Source: Serinicoccus chungangensis (lineage in GTDB: Bacteria; Actinomycetota; Actinomycetes; Actinomycetales; Dermatophilaceae). From it: a stretch of DNA of 64,000 nucleotides. This document shows, piece after piece, positions 57,315 through 64,000 of the stretch; within the stretch, counting starts at the first letter, position 1, and the number at the start of each line of letters is the position of its first letter. The notes below the pieces were generated by a model. That model had not been told where the DNA came from, ran no database searches, and saw nothing but the letters and a program-made list of their open reading frames with translations. Made by a program: the position numbers and the translations under genes. The DNA lies in assembly GCF_001483745.1 (NCBI RefSeq), contig NZ_LQBL01000028.1, forward strand, positions 62,001 through 126,000, given 5' to 3'.

Positions 57315-59981
57315 TCAGACGTCGGCGAGCAGCGTCCGCCGCTCGGCGTCGGCCCGGGTCGGTGCGGGCGCGACCCGGATGCTGGCGCCGAGCACCTCGA
57401 TGCCGTCCTGGTGGGCCATGACCGGGTTGAGCCGCACGTGGGCGAGCTCGGGGTGGTCGTCGGCGAGCATCGAGACGCGGGCGACGAGGTCGTGCAGCGC
57501 GCGCTGGTTGACCGGCATGGCGCCGCGGTAGCCGTCGAGCAGCGGGGCCGCCTTGATGGAGGTCGTGAGCTCGGCGATGTCGACGTCGGTCAACGGCGGG
57601 AAGCGGTGCGCCTCGTCACCCAGCAGGTCGATCGGCAGCCCGGCCACCCCGAAGCCGACCACGGGCCCGAAGAGCGGGTCCTCGACCGAGTTGACCTCGA
57701 CCGGCACGCCGTCCGGCGCCATCCGCTGCAGCGCGATCCCGTCCGCCCCGAGCGGGTCGATGAGCGCCTCGAGGTCGCGGTAGGCCGCGCCGACCGCCTT
57801 GGGGTGGCGCAGTCCCGTGCGCACCCAGCCCCGCCCGGGCTGGTGCTGCAGGAGCGGCGAGGTCGCCTTGAGCACGACGCTGCCGCGCAGCTTCTGGTAG
57901 GCCTTGACCGCCTCCGCGTCGGAGTGCACGGGGACGACCGGCCAGACCTCGATGCCGTAGGCGCCGAGCACCTCCTCCACCTGCTCCCGGGTGAGGTCGG
58001 CCCCGCGGGGCTCCCGGGCCAGGGCGGCCTCGACCACCGCAGCCGCCCGGGTGCGGTCCAGCCCGTCCAGCCGCACCCGCTCCCCCTGGTCCCGGCGGCG
58101 CCACTGGGCGTAGCGCACCGCCGCCGCGAGGGCGCGCACGGCGTCCTCCGGCATGGGGTAGGACGGAACGCCCGCGCCGGGGGTGACACCACGCATACCG
58201 AGGAAGGTCGCGACGCAGGGCTTCTCGTGCCCCGCCACCGCCGCACCCACGGCGTCCACCACCTCGGGGTCGATGTCGGCGACCGGGGGGATGAAGCAGG
58301 CGACGAGGGCGTCGACGTCCTCCTGCGCGAGCGCGTGCTCGACGACCTCCCGGAACTCCTCGGTCAGCGCCTCCGCCGAGACCGTCACCGGCCCGTGGAC
58401 GACCCGCAGCCCCCGGGCGGTCACGGCGTCCGCCGCCAGCGACCCGAGCGCGTTGTTGTTGGTGACGACCGCCACCCGGTCCCCCCGCGGCAGCGGCTGG
58501 GAGACGAGCAGCTGGGCGACGTCGAAGAGCTGATGGGCGTTGTCGACCCGGATGACCCCGGACTGGCGCAGCATCTGGCCGAAGGTCTCGGGACGCTCGT
58601 GGGTGAGCCGCACCCGGTGCCCCTGCGGGATGGCGTGTTGGCCGGTGCCCGACTTCACCACGATGACCGGCTTGCTGAGCGCGAGCTTGCGGGCGATCCG
58701 GGTGAACTTGCGGGGGTTGCCCATGGTCTCGAGGTAGAGCCCGACGACGGTGGTGTTCTCGTCCTCGGTCCAGTACTGCATGAGGTCGTTGCCCGAGATG
58801 TCCACCCGGTTGCCGGCCGAGGCGAAGGTCGAGATGCCCAGCCCCCGGCGCCGGGCGGAGGCGAGCAGCGCGATGCCGAGGCCGCCGGACTGGCTGAACA
58901 GCCCCAGGCTGCCGAACTCGGGCAGGTGCTCCGCGGAGGCGATGGAGGCGTTGAGCCGGGTCTGCGGGTCGTTGTTGATGAGCCCGAAGCTGGTCGGCCC
59001 GAGCACCCGCATGCCGTAGTGCCGGGCCCGGACCAGCAGCTCGTGCTGCAGGGCCCGACCCTCGGTGCCGGTCTCGGCGAAGCCCTCGGAGGCCACGACG
59101 AGCGCCTTGACCCCGGCGTCGGCGCACTCGTCGACGATGCCGAGGACCTCGTCGGCGACCACCGCGACCACGGCCAGGTCGACCCCGCCCTCGATGTCGC
59201 GGACCGACGCGACGGCGGGGTGGCCGTTGATGAGGGTGCCGGGGTCGGCGGCGTTGTTGACCGGGTAGACGCGGCCGGTGAAGCCCCCGGCGACGATGTC
59301 GTCGAAGAAGGCGCGCCCGATGGTCGAGGGCCTGCGGCTGACCCCCACCACCGCGACCGACTCGGGGTGCAGCACCGCCCGCATGGAGCGGACCTCGGAG
59401 CGGTGCTCGCGGGAGGTGCGGACGGCCCGGGACGCCTCGGTGGGCTCGATGTCGAAGGACACGGCGATGACGCCGTCGTCGAACTCGTGGGAGACCTCGA
59501 AGCCGGCGTCCCGGAAGACGCCGATCATCTTGCGGTTCTGCGGCAGGACGTCGGCGACGAACCGGGTCACGCCGCCCTCGCGGCCGATGTCGGCGAGGTG
59601 CTCGAGCAGGACCGAGCCGATCCCGCGGCCCTGGTGGTGGTCGGAGACGTTGAAGGCGACCTCGGCCACCGGGCCACCGGGGGTGAGCCGGTCGAACCGG
59701 CCGATGCCCACCAGGTCGTCGCGCACGTACATGACGAGCGCCACCCGGTCGGCGTAGTCGACGTGGGTGAACCGGTGCACGTCCTTGTCGGAGAGCCGCT
59801 TGATCGGCGCGAAGAAGCGCAGGTAGATGGACTGCTCGGACTGCGCCTCGTGGAAGCGGTGGATGGCCTCGGTGTCGTCCGGCCGGATCGGCCGGACGTG
59901 GGCCACCCGGCCGTCGGACAGGACGACGTCGGCCTCCCACTCGTGCGGATAGCCCGGGGGCAGCTCCTCGGCCTCGCTCAT
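57315..59981 (-). CDS. Pat-like protein lysine acetyltransferase (GNAT + NDP-forming acyl-CoA synthetase)
   Basis: The protein has 888 residues in two parts. Residues 1-190 are a GNAT acetyltransferase with DHHQGRGIGSVLLEHL, the acetyl-CoA loop. The rest is NDP-forming acyl-CoA synthetase-like, with VAVVGVSRRPSTIGRAFFDD (CoA-binding), TNNNALGSLAADAV and an ATP-grasp end, VLKATSPLLQHQ. This GNAT-first order is that of actinobacterial Pat enzymes, the reverse of enterobacterial Pat. It likely acetylates acyl-CoA synthetases and other enzymes. The start follows GATAGT by six bases. It is divergent from the nitroreductase gene. Confidence 0.88.
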   Translation of the reverse strand: MSEAEELPPGYPHEWEADVVLSDGRVAHVRPIRPDDTEAIHRFHEAQSEQSIYLRFFAPIKRLSDKDVHRFTHVDYADRVALVMYVRDDLVGIGRFDRLTPGGPVAEVAFNVSDHHQGRGIGSVLLEHLADIGREGGVTRFVADVLPQNRKMIGVFRDAGFEVSHEFDDGVIAVSFDIEPTEASRAVRTSREHRSEVRSMRAVLHPESVAVVGVSRRPSTIGRAFFDDIVAGGFTGRVYPVNNAADPGTLINGHPAVASVRDIEGGVDLAVVAVVADEVLGIVDECADAGVKALVVASEGFAETGTEGRALQHELLVRARHYGMRVLGPTSFGLINNDPQTRLNASIASAEHLPEFGSLGLFSQSGGLGIALLASARRRGLGISTFASAGNRVDISGNDLMQYWTEDENTTVVGLYLETMGNPRKFTRIARKLALSKPVIVVKSGTGQHAIPQGHRVRLTHERPETFGQMLRQSGVIRVDNAHQLFDVAQLLVSQPLPRGDRVAVVTNNNALGSLAADAVTARGLRVVHGPVTVSAEALTEEFREVVEHALAQEDVDALVACFIPPVADIDPEVVDAVGAAVAGHEKPCVATFLGMRGVTPGAGVPSYPMPEDAVRALAAAVRYAQWRRRDQGERVRLDGLDRTRAAAVVEAALAREPRGADLTREQVEEVLGAYGIEVWPVVPVHSDAEAVKAYQKLRGSVVLKATSPLLQHQPGRGWVRTGLRHPKAVGAAYRDLEALIDPLGADGIALQRMAPDGVPVEVNSVEDPLFGPVVGFGVAGLPIDLLGDEAHRFPPLTDVDIAELTTSIKAAPLLDGYRGAMPVNQRALHDLVARVSMLADDHPELAHVRLNPVMAHQDGIEVLGASIRVAPAPTRADAERRTLLADV

Positions 59982-59987
59982 GGCTCC

Positions 59988-59993
59988 ACTATC
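59988..59993 (-). promoter_or_regulatory. -10 element GATAGT, leaderless start of the Pat-like gene
   Basis: On the minus strand GATAGT lies six bases before the ATG at 59979-59981. The same hexamer serves tctC. Confidence 0.45.
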
Positions 59994-60037
59994 CCATCGG
60001 CGGCGGCACCGGGCCCGGACCTGTCGGCGGTCCGTGC

Positions 60038-60043
60038 CACGAT
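60038..60043 (+). promoter_or_regulatory. -10 element CACGAT, leaderless start
   Basis: CACGAT lies six bases before the nitroreductase ATG at 60050; a second example of this hexamer (see 36920). Confidence 0.35.
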
Positions 60044-60049
60044 CGAGGG

Positions 60050-60694
60050 ATGGAGCTCGGCGACGTGGTGCGACGGCGGCGGATGGTCCGGGCCTACGAC
60101 CCCGACCGTCCGGTACCCCAGCGCGTGGTCACCCGCGCGCTGGAGCACGCGACCCGCGCCCCCAGCGCCGGCTTCTCCCAGGGCTGGGACTTCGTCGTGC
60201 TCTCCTCGGAGGAGGAGCGCGGGCGGTTCTGGTCGGCGGCGACCGACCCGGCCGCCCGGGAGCGGATGGACCCGTGGCTGCGCGGGGTGATGAGCGCCCC
60301 GTGCCTCGTCGTCTGCCTGTCCGACCGGCAGGCCTACCTCGAGCGCTACGCCGAGCCGGACAAGGGCCGCACGGACCGGGACGAGGCCCGCTGGCCGGTC
60401 CCCTACTGGGACGTCGACACCGGGATGGCGGCCCTGCTCATGCTGCTCACCGCGGTGGACGAGGGGCTCGGTGGGCTCTTCTTCGGGGTGCCCGCGGAGC
60501 GGGTGACGCAGACGCTGACGGCGCTCGGGGCCCCGGCGGACCGCCGCGTCGTGGGGGTGGTGGCGATGGGGTATGCCGCCCCGGACCGCGACCGCCGCTC
60601 GCCCTCGCTGCGCCGCGGTCGACGGCCGGTGGCGGAGGTGGCGCACCGCGGGCGGTTCGGCACCCCGTGGGAGGAGGGGGTGGACGGCCCGTGA
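60050..60694 (+). CDS. Nitroreductase family protein
   Basis: The 214-residue flavin-dependent nitroreductase-fold protein begins MELGDVVRRRRMVRAYDPDR with the FMN-binding RRRxxR pattern. APSAGFSQGWDFVVLS (FMN loop) and GLGGLFFGVPAERVTQ follow. It uses NAD(P)H and FMN; the oxidant is unknown, and some members are F420 or cobalamin-related. It is divergent from the Pat-like gene and converges with the PfkB kinase gene. A basic C-terminal tail (RRSPSLRRGRRPV) is present. Confidence 0.87.
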   Translation: MELGDVVRRRRMVRAYDPDRPVPQRVVTRALEHATRAPSAGFSQGWDFVVLSSEEERGRFWSAATDPAARERMDPWLRGVMSAPCLVVCLSDRQAYLERYAEPDKGRTDRDEARWPVPYWDVDTGMAALLMLLTAVDEGLGGLFFGVPAERVTQTLTALGAPADRRVVGVVAMGYAAPDRDRRSPSLRRGRRPVAEVAHRGRFGTPWEEGVDGP

Positions 60695-60704
60695 GCGGCG
60701 GGGG

Positions 60705-61709
60705 TCAGCCGCCTGCCACGAGCTCCCGGTCGCGCGCCGCGAGGAAGGCGTCGACCTCGGCCGCGGTGGGCGCGGTCGCGGGGCCGCGCCGGGTGACCTT
60801 GACCGCCGCGGCGGCGTTGGCCCGCCGGGCTGCCTCGACCCACGGCATACCGTCCGCGGCCCCGGCGCACAGCACGCCGGTATGCGTGTCACCCGCGCCG
60901 TTGGTGTCCACCGGGGTCTGCGGGAAGCCGGGGACGAGGGTCGAGGTCTGCTCGGCCCGGACGACGCAGCCCCGGGGCCCGTCCCGGACGACGACGACCG
61001 CCCCGGGTGCCAGCCGGGCGGCGACGTCCTCGGCGAGCGCCACGAGGTCGGCCCCGTCGTCGTCTCCCTCGGCGGCCCCGGACCGGTCGGGCCCCGTCGC
61101 GGGCCCGCCCGTGAGGTCGCGCGCCTCGGCCGCGTTGGAGGTCCACACCGTCGTCCGGGCGAGCACCCGCTCCACGACGGCCGGCTCGAAGGTGGTGAAG
61201 GGCGCCCCGGGGTCCAGCACGACCTGCACGCCCCGGGGCAGGTCCTCGAGCCAGCCCAGCAGTGGGTCGCGGGTGGGCGGCAGCAGCGTGTAGCCGGACA
61301 CGCAGACGAGGTCACCGTCCGCGGGACCGCTCGTGGCGAGCGAGTCGCGCGTGATGCGGCGCTCGGCCGCCCGGGTCGTGACGAAGGTCCGCTCGGCGCT
61401 GGGCTCGACGAGCACGACGCACTCCCCCGTGTCGAGGTCGGCCACCGGCGGCGCGCTGGCCTCGACCCCCTCGGCGGCGAGCACGTCCCGCACGAGGTCG
61501 CCGTTCGGCCCGGTCCCGACCGCGCCGGCGAGCACGGCCTGACCGCCGGAGCGCGCGGCGGCGACGACGATGGTGACGGCACCACCGGCATACCTGGTGG
61601 CGCTGTCGGCCATGACGTTGCCGCCGCGCTCGGGCAGCGTGCCGACCTCGAGCACGAGGTCGACCATGGCCTGGCCGGTGTGGATGACCCTGCGGGCGGG
61701 CGACGTCAT
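60705..61709 (-). CDS. PfkB-family carbohydrate kinase (ribokinase-like)
   Basis: The 334-residue kinase has an N-terminal VIHTGQAMVDLVLEVGTLPE, then GGNVMADSATRYAGGAVTIV (the PfkB signature 1 region) and the C-terminal PVDTNGAGDTHTGVLCAGAA with the catalytic Asp and anion hole. It phosphorylates a sugar or nucleoside with ATP; the substrate is unknown. An acidic insert lies near residues 200-215 (SGAAEGDDDGADL). It converges with the nitroreductase gene and is divergent from the amidohydrolase, 43 bases apart. Confidence 0.87.
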   Translation of the reverse strand: MTSPARRVIHTGQAMVDLVLEVGTLPERGGNVMADSATRYAGGAVTIVVAAARSGGQAVLAGAVGTGPNGDLVRDVLAAEGVEASAPPVADLDTGECVVLVEPSAERTFVTTRAAERRITRDSLATSGPADGDLVCVSGYTLLPPTRDPLLGWLEDLPRGVQVVLDPGAPFTTFEPAVVERVLARTTVWTSNAAEARDLTGGPATGPDRSGAAEGDDDGADLVALAEDVAARLAPGAVVVVRDGPRGCVVRAEQTSTLVPGFPQTPVDTNGAGDTHTGVLCAGAADGMPWVEAARRANAAAAVKVTRRGPATAPTAAEVDAFLAARDRELVAGG

Positions 61710-61740
61710 GGGACGTACCCTGCCACGCCGGCCCACGGCA

Positions 61741-61746
61741 TACCCT
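61741..61746 (+). promoter_or_regulatory. -10 element TACCCT, leaderless start
   Basis: TACCCT lies six bases before the ATG at 61753. Its first four bases belong to a GGCATACC octamer (61737-61744), so the octamer and promoter overlap. Confidence 0.5.
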
Positions 61747-61752
61747 CGCCCC

Positions 61753-63021
61753 ATGAGCACCGCGACCGCCGCCGTCCTGCAGCCGCTGCCGAGCATCCGA
61801 CCCTGGCTGGAGGACGTCTACCGCCACCTGCACGCCCACCCCGAGCTGTCCATGGCCGAGCACGCGACGGCCGCCCGGGTCGTGCAGGAGGTGACGGGCA
61901 TGCCCGGCGGCGACGAGCTGGAGGTGCACACCGGGGTCGGCGGCACCGGGGTGGCGGTGGTCGCCCGCAACGGCGAGGGTCCGACCGTGCTGCTGCGCGC
62001 CGACATGGACGCCCTCCCGGTCGCCGAGGACACCGGGCTGGACTATGCCTCGACGGTGCGCGTCACCAACGACGCGGGTGAGCAGGTGCCGGTCATGCAC
62101 GCCTGCGGCCACGACACCCACGTGGCGACGCTGCTGGCGTCCCTGCGCCTGCTGCTCGAGGGTCGGGAGCACTGGGCAGGGACCGTCGTCGCGGTCTTCC
62201 AGCCGGCCGAGGAGCAGTTCAACGGTGCCGAGGCGATGGTCGCCGACGGTCTGGTGGACCTGCTGCCGCGGCCGGACGTCGCGCTCGGTCAGCACGTGCT
62301 GCCCGGGCCCGCCGGGTCGGTGCAGGTCGCACCGGGGCCGATCATGGCCAGCTGCGACGACTTCCGGATCACCCTGCACGGCAAGGGCGGCCACGGCTCG
62401 GCGCCGCACACCGCGATCGACCCGGTCGTCATGGCCGCCTCGCTGGTGATGAGGCTGCAGACGGTGGTGTCCCGGCAGGTGTCGCCGCAGGCGACGGCCG
62501 TGGTGAGCGTCGGCCGGATCGCCGCGGGCACCAAGACCAACATCATCCCGGCGCACGCCGTGCTCGAGGGGACGGTGCGCACCTACGACGGCGCGGTGGC
62601 GGCGCACTGCCTGGAGGTCATCGAGCGCACCGCCCGCGCCGAGGCGCTGGCCTGGGGCGCGCCGGAGCCGGGTTTCGAGACCTACGACCACCTGCCGGTC
62701 ACCGACAACGACCCGGGGGCCACCGAGCGGGTGCGCGCCGCCCTGGTCGCCGAGCTGGGCGAGGGACAGGTGCGCGACTTCACCCCCGAGATGGGCTCGG
62801 AGGACTTCGGCGAGCTGCCGGCCGCGTGGGGGGTGCCCGGGTGCTACTGGGGGTTCGGGGCCTTCGACGCCCAGGCGTGGGCCGCCGCCGAGGAGCGCGG
62901 GAGCGAGCGCGCCGACTTCCCGGACAACCACTCGCCGCACTTCGCCCCGGTGCTGCAGCCGATGCTGGACACCGGCGTGCGGGCGATGGTCGCCGCGGCG
63001 ATGGAGTGGCTGGCGCGCTGA
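61753..63021 (+). CDS. M20-family amidohydrolase
   Basis: The 422-residue metal-dependent peptidase of the M20D/amidohydrolase group has HLHAHPELSMAEHATA, LLRADMDALPVAEDTG, the metal site HACGHDTHVATLL and QPAEEQFNGAEAMV. The dimerisation domain includes GKGGHGSAPHTAIDPVVMAA, and MGSEDFGELPAAWGVPGCYW carries a further ligand. It removes an acyl group from an amino acid or hydrolyses a related amide. The ATG follows a TACCCT -10 at six bases. The downstream gap holds a 32-bp repeat array. Confidence 0.88.
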   Translation: MSTATAAVLQPLPSIRPWLEDVYRHLHAHPELSMAEHATAARVVQEVTGMPGGDELEVHTGVGGTGVAVVARNGEGPTVLLRADMDALPVAEDTGLDYASTVRVTNDAGEQVPVMHACGHDTHVATLLASLRLLLEGREHWAGTVVAVFQPAEEQFNGAEAMVADGLVDLLPRPDVALGQHVLPGPAGSVQVAPGPIMASCDDFRITLHGKGGHGSAPHTAIDPVVMAASLVMRLQTVVSRQVSPQATAVVSVGRIAAGTKTNIIPAHAVLEGTVRTYDGAVAAHCLEVIERTARAEALAWGAPEPGFETYDHLPVTDNDPGATERVRAALVAELGEGQVRDFTPEMGSEDFGELPAAWGVPGCYWGFGAFDAQAWAAAEERGSERADFPDNHSPHFAPVLQPMLDTGVRAMVAAAMEWLAR

Positions 63022-63041
63022 GCGGTCCGTCGCGGAGTCCA

Positions 63042-63198
63042 CCACCGAGCGCCGCGAGTGGTTGCCCTCACCCCCACCGAGCGCCGCGAGTGGTTGCCCT
63101 CACCCCCACCGAACGCCGCGAATGGTTGCGCCCACCCCCACCGAACGCCGCGAATGGTTGCGCCCACCCCCACCGAGCGCCGCGCATGGTTGCGCCGT
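63042..63198 (+). repeat. Tandem array, five 32-bp units
   Basis: ACCGAGCG or ACCGAACG starts recur at 63044, 63076, 63108, 63140 and 63172, an exact 32-base period. Each unit has the core ACCGARCGCCGCG-NN-TGGTTGC and a 10-base C-rich spacer. It is the same family as 6439-6690 in the opposite chromosome orientation, but in the same orientation relative to transcription. It starts 21 bases after a stop codon. Confidence 0.92.
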
Positions 63199-63280
63199 GC
63201 CGCCCGCCCGGGCAGAGCCGATGACCCTCGCCCGGACGGCGGCCTCACCTCAACGGGTGGGGTGTGTCGGTGGACCGCAG

Positions 63281-63286
63281 TAGCAT
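63281..63286 (+). promoter_or_regulatory. -10 element TAGCAT, leaderless start
   Basis: TAGCAT lies exactly six bases before the GTG at 63293. No ribosome-binding site is between. Confidence 0.5.
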
Positions 63287-63292
63287 CTCCGC

Positions 63293-64000
63293 GTGGCCAT
63301 CATCGAGGCGCACGACCTGCGCAAGACCTATCATTCGCGCTCCGGAGACGTGCACGCCCTGGCCGGGCTGTCACTGACCGTCCCCGAGGGCACCGTCAAG
63401 GGTCTGCTCGGTCCCAACGGGGCCGGCAAGACCACCACCGTCAAGGTGCTCAACACCCTCCTCCGACCCGACTCCGGCACGGCCAGCGTCGCCGGGGTCG
63501 ACGTGCTGCACGACCCCGAGGGGGTGCGCCGGGTGATCGGCGCCAGCGGTCAGTACGCCGCGGTCGACGAGCACCTCACCGGCCGGGAGAACCTCGAGAT
63601 GGTGGGCCGCCTCTACCATCTCGGCGGGTCGCGCTCCCGGGAGCGCGCCAAGCAGCTGCTCGAGCAGTTCGACCTCACCGGCGCGGGCGACCGGCCGGTC
63701 AAGGGCTTCTCCGGGGGTATGCGGCGGCGCATCGACCTGGCCTGCGCCCTGGTCAACAACCCGCAGATCCTCTTCCTCGACGAGCCCACCACCGGGCTCG
63801 ACCCGCGCAGCCGGCTCGGCCTGTGGGAGGTCATCAAGGACCTCGTGGCCCAGGGCACCACCGTCCTGCTCACGACTCAGTACCTCGAGGAGGCCGACTA
63901 CCTCGCCGACGACATCAGCGTCATCGACCACGGCACGGTCATCGCCGAGGGCACCGCCGACGAGCTCAAGGCCCAGGTCGGCGGGCACCGGGTGGTCGTC
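63293..64000 (+). CDS. ABC transporter ATPase, DrrA-like (partial)
   Basis: The first 236 residues are seen; the gene runs off the right edge. Walker A is GPNGAGKTTT at 40-49, the signature is FSGGMRRRIDLACAL, Walker B is ILFLDEPTTGLDPRSR and the switch His position is occupied by Gln in LLTTQYLEEADYLAD. That Gln is typical of the daunorubicin-resistance DrrA group. It would power an export permease of the DrrB type just outside the window. The leaderless -10 TAGCAT fixes the GTG start. The exported compound is unknown. Confidence 0.9.
   Translation, partial: MAIIEAHDLRKTYHSRSGDVHALAGLSLTVPEGTVKGLLGPNGAGKTTTVKVLNTLLRPDSGTASVAGVDVLHDPEGVRRVIGASGQYAAVDEHLTGRENLEMVGRLYHLGGSRSRERAKQLLEQFDLTGAGDRPVKGFSGGMRRRIDLACALVNNPQILFLDEPTTGLDPRSRLGLWEVIKDLVAQGTTVLLTTQYLEEADYLADDISVIDHGTVIAEGTADELKAQVGGHRVVV

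Overview
The window is high-GC (about 72 % by eye) chromosomal DNA of an actinobacterium. The marker set is actinobacterial: SepH, DUF4193, DUF3710, DUF3159, DUF5998, coproporphyrin-type ferrochelatase, a GNAT/NDP-forming acyl-CoA synthetase with GNAT first, Dxs and AcnA. Many genes appear to be leaderless. I infer the order Micrococcales, possibly the Ornithinimicrobium/Serinicoccus/Intrasporangiaceae neighbourhood, but genus cannot be fixed without a search. I see no tRNA, rRNA, CRISPR array, insertion sequence, prophage or replication origin. Coding density is very high: no gene-free stretch exceeds 300 bases. The largest gaps (6435-6686, 29443-29625, 63022-63292) hold repeats or promoters.

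Region 1 to 11.9 kb is a surface-glycan locus broken by a thiamine-salvage operon. It has a flippase-like ABC transporter (cut by the left edge), two glycosyltransferases, a dehydrogenase/aminotransferase/acetyltransferase trio of the WlbA-WbpE-WbpD type that makes amino- or diamino-sugar nucleotides, and a polyprenyl-phosphate-type GT2 with its DUF2304 partner. The thiMED operon sits behind a TPP riboswitch. Region 11.9-22 kb is transport: a tripartite tricarboxylate transporter (tctCBA), an NhaC-like antiporter, a RIO-family kinase, and a siderophore ABC importer behind a DtxR/IdeR-like iron box.

Region 22-26 kb (minus strand) is the most unusual gene set: a GAF-SpoIIE phosphatase (apparently frameshifted), a cellulose-synthase-like membrane glycosyltransferase with a large internal insert, a STAS antagonist and an RsbW-like kinase, all overlapping. 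It looks like a partner-switching module wired to a polysaccharide synthase. Region 26-41 kb holds a sugar ABC importer, an aldo/keto reductase, an App1-type phosphatase, a diacylglycerol kinase, dxs, PhzF, a siderophore-interacting protein, PPK2 and an IclR/GMC-oxidoreductase locus. Region 41-60 kb is the conserved core: acnA, an LLM-hemerythrin fusion, a TrmA-family methyltransferase, DUF3159, DUF3710, dut, DUF4193, a SuhB-like phosphatase, hemH, a TRIC channel, sepH, tdk, an alkaline-phosphatase-superfamily protein, DUF5998 and a Pat-like acetyltransferase. Region 60-64 kb has a nitroreductase, a PfkB kinase, an M20 amidohydrolase and the start of a DrrA-type ABC ATPase.

Three sequence-level signals run across the genes. 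(1) The octamer GGCATACC/GGTATGCC occurs about 24 times by hand count against roughly two expected from base composition, and it forces rare ATA, TAT and CAT codons. (2) Short tandem repeats (32-bp arrays, a 60-bp direct repeat, a 53-bp duplication of a gene end) lie at gene 3' ends, several overlapping a stop codon. (3) More than a dozen start codons are preceded at exactly six bases by an NANNNT -10 hexamer, as expected for leaderless transcripts.
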